Shown: positions 46,101 to 54,079 of the stretch, in pieces
Numbering within the stretch: position 1 is the first letter of the stretch
Layout: each line of letters begins with the position of its first letter
NCBI RefSeq assembly: GCF_017573465.1
Contig: NZ_JAGEPF010000004.1
Coordinates: 186,001 to 250,000 of the forward strand
Direction of reading: 5' to 3'
Length of the DNA: 64,000 bases
DNA from: Actinomadura violacea
Lineage (GTDB): Bacteria > Actinomycetota > Actinomycetes > Streptosporangiales > Streptosporangiaceae
Translations under genes and position numbers: made by a program
The notes under the pieces: generated by a model
The model's database searches: none
Seen by the model: the letters and a program-made list of their open reading frames with translations, nothing else
What the model was told of the DNA's origin: nothing

Positions 46101-46382
46101 GTCGGGCTGGCGGGCGCCGCGCTCGCGGACGGCGACGCGGGGCGCGCGGCGCGGCTGGTGGGGGTGGCGGCGCGGCTGCGCGGGCCGCAGGTCCCCGCGG
46201 ACGCCGACGCGGAGCGGGTCGAGGCGGGCGTGCGGGCGGCGCTCGGCGGCGACCGCTACGACGCCGCGTTCGCCGAGGGCGCCGCGCTCGCCCGCGAGGA
46301 GGCGCTCGCGGAGCTCGGCGTCGCCGCCGAGGCCGCCCAGGCCGCCGAGGCCGGCTCCCTGCGGGAGCTCGCCGGGGACTGA
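43197..46382 (+). CDS. SARP-family transcriptional regulator with NB-ARC and TPR domains (AfsR-like)
   Basis: This 1061-residue regulator has a winged-helix OmpR-type DNA-binding domain (1-90, VPVGGPRVRALLAMLAL ... LQSQVSRLRRGLG), a BTAD domain (95-245), then an NB-ARC ATPase with P-loop GPGGAGKTRLAVE near 290 and LLVLDNCEHV near 370. Helical TPR-like repeats fill the rest, including a clear set at about 800-950. Such proteins activate secondary-metabolite or stress genes after ATP-driven assembly. The ATG at 43197 is chosen because it gives the canonical MLYGILGPVEV start; it faces the epoxide-hydrolase gene. The composition is extremely GC-rich. Confidence 0.93.
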   Translation: MLYGILGPVEVRGGGAETVPVGGPRVRALLAMLALDAGRVVTGERLIDGLYGEEPPAGAANALQSQVSRLRRGLGDAGLVEGHPAGYRLLADREAVDAHRFEALARDGRRALGAGDRTRASVLLREALELWRGPALADVRSAPFAEAQAARLEEARAAVAEDHAEARLALGEFDAVIAGLRELLESRPLRERARALLMRALYGAGRQAEALAVFEDGRRVLADELGADPSPELADVHLAILRGDLEGPAAAEPERDVRLNLPAQFTSFVGRDEEVGRVGAMLAEGRLVTLLGPGGAGKTRLAVEAAGREEGEVCFVDLAPVDRTEVTKAVLGALGLRESGMMPGPGERPADGAERLVMALSGRRMLLVLDNCEHVVATVAPVAHRLLSACPELRVLATSREALAITGEALWPLPPLALPPEGTPAAEVTGYPAVRLFADRAAAVRPDFAVDAGNVGAVLRICGALDGLPLAIELAAARLRSLPVEQVATRLDDRFRLLSRGNRTAAPRHQTLRAVVEWSWELLDEAEQTLARRLTVFTGGLTMEAAAQVCDLDDADELLVELADKSLLQSDGTRYRMLDTVRAFCAERLAEAGEEERFQRAHAAYFLDLARRAEPHLRGAEQLEWLGLLAADHGNLHAALRRSVRLDTVLALRMVAALSWYWWLRGRIEGASIASELLDVVGLDPPEGCEEEYVLCVMNAVSAGATGDRAQAWLDRAETLLHGIHRVLTYPSTIVQYALTAGPSRTRFSVFAVHVGQDPWAQALIHMSDGFLHQFSGDAAGAEESCTAAVAKFRACGDRWGTANSLDPLAQIADLRGDRERALELLDEALELTGQLGALEDTADLLYRRAEVLVRAGDPDRAAAELERGIELARRAGAPDKVAGGYNGLGGIARLRGDLGEARRLYEAALTRFASERFIARAVRGTALVGLGWITAAEGDAGRARELFREALTISSDHPIFTYQAGAAVGLAGAALADGDAGRAARLVGVAARLRGPQVPADADAERVEAGVRAALGGDRYDAAFAEGAALAREEALAELGVAAEAAQAAEAGSLRELAGD

Positions 46383-46484
46383 CCGCCCTGGCCGGCGTGC
46401 CGCCGCACCGGCGCACCGCGGTCGCGGCGGGACGGTCAGCGGACGGTGCGCGGCCTGTCAGCGCGCCCGGCGACTCTTGCGGAC

Positions 46485-48044
46485 ATGTACTCCTCAGCCC
46501 GCAAATGGGGCACGTTCGCGATCTGCTGCCTCCTCGCCATCGTGCCGAACATCGACATGACCGCGCTCAACCAGGCGGTCCCGCACCTGAGCGCCGACCT
46601 GCACCCCTCGGGCACGCAGATCCTGTGGATCGCCGACGCCTACGGGTTCGCGCTCGCCGGGCTGCTGATCACCATGGGCGGGATCGGCGACCGCATCGGG
46701 CACAAGCGGCTGCTGCTGATGGGCACCGCGCTGTTCGCCGTCGCCTCGGCGGTGACCGCGTACGCGCCGAGCGCCGAGCTGCTGATCGCCGCGCGGGCGC
46801 TGCTCGGCGTGGCCGGCGCGACCCTGATGCCGTCCGGGCTGTCGCTGATCCGCCGGGTGTTCAGCGAGCCGAAGGAGCGGACGATGGCGATCGGCATCTT
46901 CAGCGGCATCGGCGGGCTCGCGGTGGGCCTCGGGCCGGTCATCGGCGGCGCGCTGCTGGACCACTTCTGGTGGGGCTCGGTCTTCCTGATCAACGTCCCG
47001 ATCATGGTCGTGGCGCTCGCCGCCGGGGCGTTCGTGCTGCCCGAGACCCGCACCGCGGTGACCGGCCGGCTGGACCTGGTCAGCGTGCCGCTGTCGATCG
47101 CCGGCGTCCTCGGCGCGGTCTACGCGGTGAAGGAGGCCGCGGCGCACGGCGCGGCCGAGCCGAAGGTGGCCGTCGCCGCGGTCGTGGGCGTCGCCGCGCT
47201 GGCCGCGTTCTGGATCCGGCAGACCCGGATCGCCGAGCCGCTGATCGACGTCCGGCTGTTCCGCCGCGCCGCGTTCTCCGGCTCGGTCGGCACCAACATG
47301 TTCGCGATGTTCGCCCTGGTCGCCCAGTCGCTGATCTTCTCGCTGTTCTTCCAGATGGCGCTCGGCTGGTCGCCGCTGAAGGCCGGGCTGGCGGGGCTGC
47401 CGGGCGCCGCGGGCGCCATGGTCGGCGGCGCCGCGCTCGCCCCGCCGCTGATCAACGCGCTCGGCCGCGCCCGGGTCGTCGCGATCGGCATGCTGGTCTC
47501 CGCCGGCGGGTTCTCGCTCTTCCTCACCATCGGGCTGGACACCACGTACTGGGTGATGCTGGCGGGGATGCTGATGTCGGGCATCGGGATGGGCATGGCG
47601 CTGACGACCACCGCCGACACCGTGCTCGCCTCGGTCCCCAAGGACCGCTCCGGCGCCGCGTCCGCGATCTCCGAGACGGCCACCGAGCTGGGCGGCGCGC
47701 TCGGCATGGCGATCCTCGGCAGCGTGCTGAACGCGGTCTACCGCGACTCCCTGCACCTTCCGGCGAACGTCCCGGCGCCCGCGGCGGCCGCGGCCCGCGA
47801 CTCGCTCGCCGGCGCGTTCGAGGCCGCGTCGGCGCTGCCCGCCAAGGTCGCCGGCCCGTTCCTCGGCGCCGCCCGCGACGCGTTCGTGGACGGCATGCAC
47901 GGCGCCCTGCTGTGCAGCGCGGCCCTGGCCGCCCTGGTCGGGGTCTTCGCCCTGGTGACGCTCCGCTCCGTCCCCAAGGTCATCCCGGACGCCGCCGAGG
48001 ACGCCGCCGAGGCGCCTGTCCAGGCCACCGCCCCCACCCGGTGA
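46485..48044 (+). CDS. 14-TM MFS drug exporter (DHA2 family)
   Basis: This 519-residue proton-coupled efflux pump is of the SmvA/QacA group. There are about 14 hydrophobic segments. The motif between TM2 and TM3 reads GGIGDRIGHKRLL, and motif C in TM5 reads GIGGLAVGLGPVIGG. A loop after TM13 (AFEAASALPAKVAGPFL) is typical of this group. It begins at ATG 46485, 102 bases after the SARP stop on the same strand, so the SARP may control it. A perfect hairpin terminator follows. Confidence 0.92.
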   Translation: MYSSARKWGTFAICCLLAIVPNIDMTALNQAVPHLSADLHPSGTQILWIADAYGFALAGLLITMGGIGDRIGHKRLLLMGTALFAVASAVTAYAPSAELLIAARALLGVAGATLMPSGLSLIRRVFSEPKERTMAIGIFSGIGGLAVGLGPVIGGALLDHFWWGSVFLINVPIMVVALAAGAFVLPETRTAVTGRLDLVSVPLSIAGVLGAVYAVKEAAAHGAAEPKVAVAAVVGVAALAAFWIRQTRIAEPLIDVRLFRRAAFSGSVGTNMFAMFALVAQSLIFSLFFQMALGWSPLKAGLAGLPGAAGAMVGGAALAPPLINALGRARVVAIGMLVSAGGFSLFLTIGLDTTYWVMLAGMLMSGIGMGMALTTTADTVLASVPKDRSGAASAISETATELGGALGMAILGSVLNAVYRDSLHLPANVPAPAAAAARDSLAGAFEAASALPAKVAGPFLGAARDAFVDGMHGALLCSAALAALVGVFALVTLRSVPKVIPDAAEDAAEAPVQATAPTR

Positions 48045-48069
48045 CCGCCCCGACCCGATAGCCGCCTTA

Positions 48070-48107
48070 CGGCGATGCCCGGCCCGCTCCAGGGCCGGGC
48101 ATCGCCG
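48070..48107 (+). terminator. perfect 16-bp hairpin terminator
   Basis: The arms CGGCGATGCCCGGCCC and its exact complement (48092-48107) flank a six-base loop and are followed by TTT. It lies 25 bases after the exporter stop and insulates it from the SPFH promoter that begins immediately after. Confidence 0.9.
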
Positions 48108-48108
48108 T

Positions 48109-48138
48109 TTGGAAAAAGTGATATCACTTTGCTATGTT
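48109..48138 (+). promoter_or_regulatory. promoter with embedded 16-bp palindromic operator (SPFH operon)
   Basis: The perfect palindrome AAAGTGATATCACTTT (48115-48130) lies between a weak -35 (TTGGAA, 48109-48114) and a TATGTT -10 (48133-48138), spacing 18 bases. A dimeric repressor bound there would block RNA polymerase. The SPFH start at 48166 follows GAGGAGG (48151-48157). No regulator gene lies next to it, so the protein that binds is encoded elsewhere. Confidence 0.8.
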
Positions 48139-48165
48139 GGTGCTGACAACGAGGAGGTGGCCGGC

Positions 48166-49077
48166 ATGGTGGACGCGACGGCGAAGGTGGAGATGCCGCG
48201 GCCGCGGGTCGAGGAGCGACCGGCGCGCGACCGGGGCGGCTGGCCGATGGCGGGACTGGCCCTGGTGCTGGTGCTGGCCGGGATCGGCGCGCTCGTCGCC
48301 GGGATCAGCGGCGAGGGCGCGGCGTCGGTCGCCGGCGTGGTGGCCGGGATCGCGCTGATCATCGTCGGGCTGGTCGTGGCGCTCGGGCTGACGCCGGTCG
48401 CGCCCGGCGAGTCGCGGGTCCTGCAGCTGCTCGGCCGGTACAAGGGCACCGTCCGCGAGGACGGGCTGCGCTGGGTGAACCCGCTGACGGACCGGCGGAA
48501 GGTCTCGACCCGGATCCGCAACCACGAGACGGGCCTGGCGAAGGTCAACGACCTGGACGGCAACCCGATCGAGATCTCGGCGGTGGTCGTCTGGCAGGTG
48601 CGCGACACCGCGCGCGCGGTGTTCGAGGTGGACGACTTCGTCGAGTTCGTCGCGTTCCAGACCGAGGCGGCCGTCCGGCACATCGCGGGCAGCTTCCCCT
48701 ACGACGCGGCCGACCGGACCTCGCTGCGCGACAACGCCGACGAGATCACCGGGCAGCTCTCGGAGGAGCTGCGGCAGCGGGTGGCCTCGGCGGGGGTGGA
48801 CATCGTGGAGTCGCGGATCACCCGGCTGGCGTACGCGCCGGAGATCGCGCAGGCGATGCTGCGCCGCCAGCAGGCGGGCGCGGTCGTCGCGGCGCGGGAG
48901 CGGATCGTGGACGGGGCGGTCGGCATGGTGCAGCGGGCGCTGGACCGGCTGGACGAGGAGGACGTCGTGGAACTGGACGAGGAGCGCAAGGCGGCGATGG
49001 TCAGCAACCTGCTGGTCGTGCTGTGCGCCGATCGGGACGCGCAGCCGGTGGTGAACACCGGCACGCTCTACCAGTGA
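48166..49077 (+). CDS. SPFH/Band 7 domain membrane protein
   Basis: This 303-residue flotillin/stomatin-like scaffold protein has two hydrophobic segments at about 25-43 and 48-68 that anchor it. The SPFH domain follows: [50 protein letters not shown] and a long helical C-terminal part with [17 protein letters not shown]. Such proteins organise membrane microdomains. The ATG at 48166 has GAGGAGG eight bases upstream; GTG 48157 is in frame but lies in the ribosome site. It is first of a three-gene operon with RHH and GPP34 genes. Confidence 0.93.
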   Translation: MVDATAKVEMPRPRVEERPARDRGGWPMAGLALVLVLAGIGALVAGISGEGAASVAGVVAGIALIIVGLVVALGLTPVAPGESRVLQLLGRYKGTVREDGLRWVNPLTDRRKVSTRIRNHETGLAKVNDLDGNPIEISAVVVWQVRDTARAVFEVDDFVEFVAFQTEAAVRHIAGSFPYDAADRTSLRDNADEITGQLSEELRQRVASAGVDIVESRITRLAYAPEIAQAMLRRQQAGAVVAARERIVDGAVGMVQRALDRLDEEDVVELDEERKAAMVSNLLVVLCADRDAQPVVNTGTLYQ

Positions 49078-49086
49078 CCGCGGGCA

Positions 49087-49431
49087 GTGGCGACCGAGCG
49101 CAAGAAGATCCTGCTGCGGCTCGACCCGGCCGTGCACGACGCGCTGGCCCGGTGGGCCGGGGACGAGCTGCGCAGCACCAACGCCCAGATCGAGTTCCTG
49201 CTGCGGCAGGCGCTGGCCGACGCCGGGCGGATGCCCGGGTCGGCGGGGCGGATGCGGCGGCCGGGCCGGCCGCGCAAGGCGCCGGACGAGAACGGGGTGT
49301 CCGGCGAGCGGCAGGCTCCAGCCGAGGAGCGGGCTCCCGGCGGGCACGGGGATCCGGACGGGTCTGAGGTTCCGGACGGGCACGGGGCACCGGGCGAGCG
49401 CGGCTCGCGGCCGGTGGAAGGCGAGGAGTAG
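49087..49431 (+). CDS. Arc/RHH-type DNA-binding protein with acidic/Gly-rich tail
   Basis: In this 114-residue protein the first 48 residues form a ribbon-helix-helix: KKILLRLDPAVHDALARWA and DELRSTNAQIEFLLRQAL, as in Arc and in HicB C-termini. The remaining 65 residues are disordered and Gly/Glu/Pro-rich. GTG 49087 begins nine bases after the SPFH stop, and the GPP34 gene starts two bases after its own stop. It probably binds DNA and may autoregulate the operon, though the promoter palindrome looks unlike typical RHH sites. No toxin lies beside it. Confidence 0.85.
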   Translation: MATERKKILLRLDPAVHDALARWAGDELRSTNAQIEFLLRQALADAGRMPGSAGRMRRPGRPRKAPDENGVSGERQAPAEERAPGGHGDPDGSEVPDGHGAPGERGSRPVEGEE

Positions 49432-49433
49432 GG

Positions 49434-50066
49434 ATGGTCGAGGTTCCGGAGACGCTGCCGGCGAGGATGTACCTGCTGGCCTACGACCTGCGCAAGCAGC
49501 GGATGACGGCGCGCGGCGCGCAGCTCGGGTACGTGCTGCGGGCGGCGGCGCTGACCGAGCTGTTCCTGGACGGGCGGCTGGAGGAGCAGCGGGGCCGGCC
49601 GGTGCCGGGCACGCCGGGCGAGGACCCGTACGGGCTGCTGGCGCGGATCGCGGCGTCGCGGCCGCGGTCCTGGCAGTACTGGGTGCGCAAGGACGCGCGG
49701 CCGCTCGTCCGGACGGTGCGCGACGAGCTGGAGCGGGGCAGCTGGATCCGGGTGCGGGGGCGCCGGGTGCTGGGCCTGTTCCCGGCCGACGAGGTCACCG
49801 TGAAGGACCCGCGGGTGGTGAAGGAGCTGTGGGGCGGGGCGTCCTCGGCGCTGCGGGGCCGTCCGGTGGCGCACGTGAACAGCTACGACGCGGCGGCGGT
49901 GGCGCTGGCGGCGGCGGGCGAGCTGAAGTCGGTGCTGCCCGGGCCGGACCGCCGGCGGCACCGGCGGCGGATCGCGGAGCTGACGGCGCGGTCGGGTCCG
50001 GCGGCGCCGGCGGTCCGCAAGGTCATCCGCGCGCAGCGCGCGGTGGCGGCGTCCGCCGGCTCCTGA
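49434..50066 (+). CDS. GOLPH3/VPS74-like (GPP34) domain protein
   Basis: This 210-residue helical protein has the GPP34 layout: LPARMYLLAYDLRKQRMT, YVLRAAALTELFLDGRL, a Trp-rich SWQYWVRKD, and LERGSWIRVRGRRVLGLFP before the C-terminal helices. Eukaryotic GOLPH3 binds PI4P on membranes; the bacterial role is unknown. It ends the SPFH-RHH-GPP34 operon, so a link between a membrane scaffold and a membrane-surface reader is likely. The stop lies nine bases from that of the convergent ohr. Confidence 0.9.
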   Translation: MVEVPETLPARMYLLAYDLRKQRMTARGAQLGYVLRAAALTELFLDGRLEEQRGRPVPGTPGEDPYGLLARIAASRPRSWQYWVRKDARPLVRTVRDELERGSWIRVRGRRVLGLFPADEVTVKDPRVVKELWGGASSALRGRPVAHVNSYDAAAVALAAAGELKSVLPGPDRRRHRRRIAELTARSGPAAPAVRKVIRAQRAVAASAGS

Positions 50067-50075
50067 TCCGGACGG

Positions 50076-50483
50076 TCACTCGATGACGAGCTCGACGGGG
50101 ACGTTGCCGCGGGTGGCGTTGGAGTAGGGGCAGACCTGGTGGGCGCGTTCCACCAGGTCCCGTCCGTTCTCCAGGCCGTCGGGGAGCTCGACGCGCAGGA
50201 CGACGCTGAGGCCGAACCCCTCGTCGACACTGCCGCCGATGCCGACCTCGGCGGTGACGGAGACGTCGCGGACGTCCTGGCGGGAGCCGCGGGCGAAGGC
50301 GCCGAGGGCGCTGGCGAAGCAGGCGGCGTAGCCCGCCGCGAACAGCTGCTCGGGGTTGGCGCCCTCGCCGGTGCCGCCCATCTCGCGGGGCGGGGCGAGG
50401 GCGAGGTCGAGGCGCCCGTCGGAGCTGACGGCGCGGCCGTCCCGCCCGTTGGCGGTGGCGACGGCGGTGTAGTGGACGTCCAT
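50076..50483 (-). CDS. ohr: organic hydroperoxide resistance protein (Ohr)
   Basis: This 135-residue thiol peroxidase reduces organic and fatty-acid hydroperoxides. The two redox cysteines are Cys55 in GYAACFASAL and Cys118 in VCPYSNATRGN, with Arg and Glu in the early LALAPPREMGG/PEQLFAAGY region. It is complete and of family length. The ATG at 50483 is preceded by GAAGGGA. A CAATTGAATTG box 26 bases upstream fits control by OhrR, whose gene is not in the window. Confidence 0.94.
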   Translation of the reverse strand: MDVHYTAVATANGRDGRAVSSDGRLDLALAPPREMGGTGEGANPEQLFAAGYAACFASALGAFARGSRQDVRDVSVTAEVGIGGSVDEGFGLSVVLRVELPDGLENGRDLVERAHQVCPYSNATRGNVPVELVIE

Positions 50484-50508
50484 GGCGGTCCCTTCAATCG
50501 GTTGTGCC

Positions 50509-50519
50509 CAATTGAATTG
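50509..50519. promoter_or_regulatory. OhrR-type operator CAATTGAATTG
   Basis: A perfect inverted repeat CAATT-G-AATTG lies just upstream of ohr in otherwise GC-rich DNA. It matches the core of known OhrR boxes (CAATT-N-AATTG). It predicts peroxide-induced release of an OhrR repressor. Confidence 0.7.
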
Positions 50520-50627
50520 CACGCATCTAAAGCGGGTCCAGTGCGGAGACCTACAAACTTCCAAACGTCGAACTTGTAACGGCCCACCACCGCCGGGGCG
50601 GGGGCGGTCGCCATAGCGTTCTCGGAC

Positions 50628-51317
50628 ATGGACCCCGAACGCGTTGTCTATCCCCTGATGAAGTTCGTCGTTCTCGGACCCGCGATGCGGGTGGCCTTCC
50701 TCCCCCGGGTGAGCGGCCTGCGGAACGTCCCGCGCACGGGGCCGGTGATCCTGGCGGCCAACCACCTGGCGTTCATCGACTCGTTCGTGCTGCCGCTGAT
50801 CGTGCCCCGCCGGGTCCACTTCCTGGGCAAGCACGAGTACTTCACCGGGGCCGGCGTGAAGGGCCGGGCGACCGCGACGTTCTTCCGCGGCGTCGGCGCG
50901 ATCGCGGTGGACCGCTCGGGCGGGCGGGCCGCGCTCGACGCCCTCGACACCTGCGCGTCCGTGCTGGAGCGCGGCGACGTCTTCGCGATCCACCCCGAGG
51001 GGACCCGGTCGCCGGACGGGCGGCTCTACCGCGGCCGGACGGGCGTGGCGCGGCTGGCGATGCGCACCGGCGCGCCGGTCGTGCCGGTGGCGATCAAGGG
51101 CACCGACAAGGTGCAGCCGCGCGGGCGGGCCGTCCCGAAGCCGGGCCGGATCGAGGTGCGGCTCGGCGCGCCGATGCGGTTCGCCGGACGCGACGAGGGG
51201 ATGCCGCGCGGCAAGGTCGCGCGGGTCGTCACCGACGAGATCATGGAGGCGATCCAGGCCCTGTCGGGGCAGGAGTACGTGGACGACTACGCGCCGCGGC
51301 CCGCCGCCACCCCCTGA
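50628..51317 (+). CDS. 1-acyl-sn-glycerol-3-phosphate acyltransferase (PlsC family)
   Basis: This 229-residue enzyme of phospholipid synthesis adds an acyl group to lysophosphatidate at the membrane. The HX4D motif is in NHLAFID near 42. Other family blocks are GKHEYFTG, FFRGVGAIAVDRSGG, IHPEGTRSPDGRLYRG and VVPVAIKGTDKV. There is no extra domain. The start is ATG 50628. The gene is divergent from ohr, with 144 bases between starts, and precedes the exonuclease gene. Confidence 0.93.
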   Translation: MDPERVVYPLMKFVVLGPAMRVAFLPRVSGLRNVPRTGPVILAANHLAFIDSFVLPLIVPRRVHFLGKHEYFTGAGVKGRATATFFRGVGAIAVDRSGGRAALDALDTCASVLERGDVFAIHPEGTRSPDGRLYRGRTGVARLAMRTGAPVVPVAIKGTDKVQPRGRAVPKPGRIEVRLGAPMRFAGRDEGMPRGKVARVVTDEIMEAIQALSGQEYVDDYAPRPAATP

Positions 51318-51363
51318 AAAACCGGTCGTCGCGCCGGTCCGGGCGCCGGTACCGTCCCGGTCC

Positions 51364-51963
51364 ATGGACGAGCCGTTCGGACGGTACCTCAACGTCGTCG
51401 ACGTCGAGGCGACGTGCTGGGAGCACAAGGCGCCCGGGCAGGTGCACGAGATCATCGAGATCGGGCTGTGCGTCGTCGACCTGGCGGCGCGGCGGCGCGT
51501 CGCGAAGCACCGGGTCCTCGTGCGGCCGGAGCGGTCGCGGGTCAGCGGGTTCTGCACGGAGCTGACGGGGCTGACGCAGGACGAGGTGGACGGCGGGCTC
51601 TCCTTCGCCGAGGCGTGCGCGCTGCTGGAGCGCGAGCACCGGTCCCACAACCGGGCCTGGGCGAGCTGGGGCGACTACGACCGCAAGCAGTTCGAGCGGC
51701 AGTGCGCCGGGGGCGTCCGGTACCCGTTCGGGCGGCGGCACACCAACGCCAAGGCCGCCTACTCCGCCGCGCACGCGCTGCCTCGGAGGCTCGGCATGGC
51801 TGGGGCGCTGCGGCACGCGGGGCTGCCGCTGGAGGGCCGGCACCACAGCGGCGCGGACGACGCGTGGAACATCGGCGCGCTCGTCCTCGACGTCGCCGGA
51901 CGAGGCGCCTGGCCAGGCGGAACGGGTGCGGCGGGCGGGGGCGGCGGGGCGTCCGGGGGCTGA
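51364..51963 (+). CDS. DEDDh 3'-5' exonuclease (ERI-1-like)
   Basis: This 199-residue single-domain exonuclease shows the DEDDh residues in order: Asp and Glu in VVDVEATCWE, an Asp in WASWGDYDRKQF, and the His-Asp pair in HHSGADDAWNIG. The inserted PERSRVSGFCTELTGLTQDEV is the standard second block. It is related to bacterial ERI-1/KapD-like RNases and DNases; the substrate is unknown. The C-terminal 25 residues are Gly-rich and unstructured. The start is ATG 51364, 46 bases after plsC on the same strand. Confidence 0.9.
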   Translation: MDEPFGRYLNVVDVEATCWEHKAPGQVHEIIEIGLCVVDLAARRRVAKHRVLVRPERSRVSGFCTELTGLTQDEVDGGLSFAEACALLEREHRSHNRAWASWGDYDRKQFERQCAGGVRYPFGRRHTNAKAAYSAAHALPRRLGMAGALRHAGLPLEGRHHSGADDAWNIGALVLDVAGRGAWPGGTGAAGGGGGASGG

Positions 51964-52034
51964 CGCGGAGGTTTGAGCGCGGGCGCCGGGGCACGTCTCA
52001 AGGGGACGGACGCCGCAGACGACGGAGACGCGAC

Positions 52035-52481
52035 ATGGACATCAGCCTGGACCTCCTGCTCCCTCGGGAGACGGCGAGCGTCCCCGCGACGCGCAAGATC
52101 CTCGACGCGTCGCTGCAGGCCCTGGGCGTGGACGAGCAGATCCGCGACGACATCGAGGTGATGCTGACCGAGGCGTGCACCAACGTGATCAAGCACGCCC
52201 GGCACGGCGACGACTACACGGTGCGGGCCGCGATCCACGACGAGCGGTGCGTGATCAAGGTGATCGACTCCGGCCGGGGCTTCGACGCCGAGCAGATCCC
52301 CGAGCCCGACCCGGTGTCGGAGGCGGGCCGCGGCCTGATGATCATACGGTCGCTGGCCGACGACGTGCGGTTCGACTCCTACCCCGAGGACGGGGCGCTC
52401 GTCGCGCTGGAGAAGCACCTGGACTACGCGGCCGGCAGCATCGGCGGCCGGCTGGCCGACACCGGTTCTTCCCACCACTGA
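52035..52481 (+). CDS. HATPase_c ATP-binding protein (RsbW-like anti-sigma factor)
   Basis: This 148-residue GHKL ATPase shows the N box TEACTNVIKHA, the G1 box IDSGRGFD and the G2 box SEAGRGLMII. Such proteins sequester sigma factors or phosphorylate anti-anti-sigma partners. The ATG at 52035 is the natural start (MDISLDLLLPRE); upstream sequence in the frame is shadow of the exonuclease. No sigma factor is adjacent. Confidence 0.9.
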   Translation: MDISLDLLLPRETASVPATRKILDASLQALGVDEQIRDDIEVMLTEACTNVIKHARHGDDYTVRAAIHDERCVIKVIDSGRGFDAEQIPEPDPVSEAGRGLMIIRSLADDVRFDSYPEDGALVALEKHLDYAAGSIGGRLADTGSSHH

Positions 52482-52493
52482 CGCGAGGCCGCC

Positions 52494-52533
52494 GGCGTGG
52501 CGGGCGCGGCGCTGACGCCACGCCCGCCGCGCC
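52494..52533. terminator. bidirectional 17-bp hairpin between convergent genes
   Basis: Arms at 52494-52510 and 52517-52533 pair over 17 positions with one wobble and one mismatch, with a six-base loop. It lies between the stops of the anti-sigma gene and the convergent MFS gene. Confidence 0.7.
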
Positions 52534-52534
52534 G

Positions 52535-53968
52535 TCAGCGCGCGACCCGCAGCACGGCCACCGCGACCAGCAGCGCGGCGCCGGCGAACACCGCGCCGGC
52601 GGTGAACGCGGCGTCCATGTCGTGCATGAGCGCGGCCGTGCTGGTGTGCCCCGAGCCGAACACGGTCACCATGACCGCCGAGCCGAGCGACCCGCCCGAC
52701 CACAGCATCGTCTGCGCGACGCCGGACGCGGCGCCGGAGTCCGCGGGGTCGACGCTGCCGAGGATCGTCGCGTTCAGCGGCATGATCGACAGGCCGCCGC
52801 CCGCGCCCATCAGCAGGAACGGGCCGAGCACCCCGGCCGCGTACCCGTCGCCCGGCGCGAGCCGCGTGAGCCACAGCAGGCCGGCGAGCGCGCACGCCAT
52901 CCCGGCGATGACCAGGACGCGGGCGCCGAACCGGGCCAGCAGGCGCGGCGCGAGGCGGACCGTCACGAACTGGAGCCCGACGAACGGCAGGAACGCGGCG
53001 CCGGCCTGGAGCGGCCCGTAGCCGAGGACCTGCTGCAGGTAGAGGGTGCAGAAGAAGAACGCGCCGAAGTTCGCCCCGACCAGCAGCAGCTGGCACAGGT
53101 AGGACGCGGCGCGGTCGCGGCCGCTGAGCAGCCACAGCGGCATGAGCGGCCGCTCGGTGCGGTGCTCGACGGCGACGAACGCGGCGAGCAGCACGGCGGC
53201 GGCGCCGAACGCGGCGAGCGCCCGGCCGTCGCCCCAGCCGTCCGAGCCGGCCCGGATCAGCGCGTAGACCAGCGACGTCATGCCGGCGGTGGACAGCACG
53301 GCGCCCGCCGCGTCGAAGCGGCCGGGGCGGCGCGCGGTCTCGGTGAGCACCCGCGGGGCGAGCAGCGCCAGCGCGATGCCGACCGGCACGTTGACGAAGA
53401 AGACGAGCCGCCAGGACGCCGCCTCGGTGAGCACGCCGCCGACGAGCATGCCGACGGCGGCGCCGGCGCCGGTCACGGCGGAGAACACGCTGAGCGCGCG
53501 GACCCGGGCGGGGCCCTCGAAGTTGGTGGCGATCAGCGCCATCGCGCTCGGCGCGGCGACGGCGGCGGCGACGCCCTGGGCGGCGCGGGCGGCCAGCAGC
53601 CACCAGCCCGCCTCCGCGAACCCGCCGAGCAGCGACGCGGCGGTGAACAGCGCGACGCCGGCGGCGAACGTGCGGCGGCGGCCGAACACGTCCCCGGCGC
53701 GCCCGCCGAGCAGCAGCAGCCCGCCGAATGCGAGCATGTAGGAGTTCTGGACCCAGGCGAGCCCCCCGGTCGACAGCCCGAGGCCCGCCCGGACGTCCGG
53801 GAGCGCGATGGTGACGACGGAGGTGTCGAGGCCGATCATGAGCTGGCAGCCCACGATGACGGCGAGGACGACGCCCGGGCGGTGGAGACGATGATGGACG
53901 CGGGCGCCGGCCGGCGGAGCCATGGGCTCCTGCGGCGCGGCCGTCCGCCCGTGCGGTGCGGCGGGCAC
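52535..53968 (-). CDS. 14-TM MFS drug exporter (DHA2/EmrB-like)
   Basis: This 477-residue efflux protein has about 14 TM segments. TM1 carries LDTSVVTIALPDV (the usual DxTIVNVALP motif), the loop after TM2 GGRAGDVFGRRRTF, and TM5 the motif C region TGAGAAVGMLVGGVL. It starts at GTG 53968 and is divergently paired with a TetR gene (112 bases between starts), a classic local repressor-pump arrangement. The substrate is unknown. Confidence 0.93.
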   Translation of the reverse strand: MPAAPHGRTAAPQEPMAPPAGARVHHRLHRPGVVLAVIVGCQLMIGLDTSVVTIALPDVRAGLGLSTGGLAWVQNSYMLAFGGLLLLGGRAGDVFGRRRTFAAGVALFTAASLLGGFAEAGWWLLAARAAQGVAAAVAAPSAMALIATNFEGPARVRALSVFSAVTGAGAAVGMLVGGVLTEAASWRLVFFVNVPVGIALALLAPRVLTETARRPGRFDAAGAVLSTAGMTSLVYALIRAGSDGWGDGRALAAFGAAAVLLAAFVAVEHRTERPLMPLWLLSGRDRAASYLCQLLLVGANFGAFFFCTLYLQQVLGYGPLQAGAAFLPFVGLQFVTVRLAPRLLARFGARVLVIAGMACALAGLLWLTRLAPGDGYAAGVLGPFLLMGAGGGLSIMPLNATILGSVDPADSGAASGVAQTMLWSGGSLGSAVMVTVFGSGHTSTAALMHDMDAAFTAGAVFAGAALLVAVAVLRVAR

Positions 53969-54045
53969 GGTGAACCTCCGGAACGAGATTTAAGGAACGG
54001 CGAAGTACACTATGTGGGGAACGTACCACCGATCGGCACGGAAGA

Positions 54046-54059
54046 GAACGTTCGCGTTC
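54046..54059. promoter_or_regulatory. inverted repeat GAACG-N4-CGTTC in the tetR/MFS divergent region
   Basis: A perfect 5-bp inverted repeat with a four-base spacer lies 20 bases upstream of the TetR start and 78 bases from the pump start. Similar GAACG/CGTAC half-sites occur nearby (54018-54024). It is the likeliest binding site of the TetR protein. Confidence 0.4.
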
Positions 54060-54079
54060 ACTATTTTCGGGAGCATGCG

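Noticed and set aside
43586..48061. 1491-codon open frame on the plus strand across the SARP and MFS genes
   Set aside because: It has Gly/Arg/Ala low complexity and no motifs, and it overlaps two clear genes and their intergenic region in another frame.
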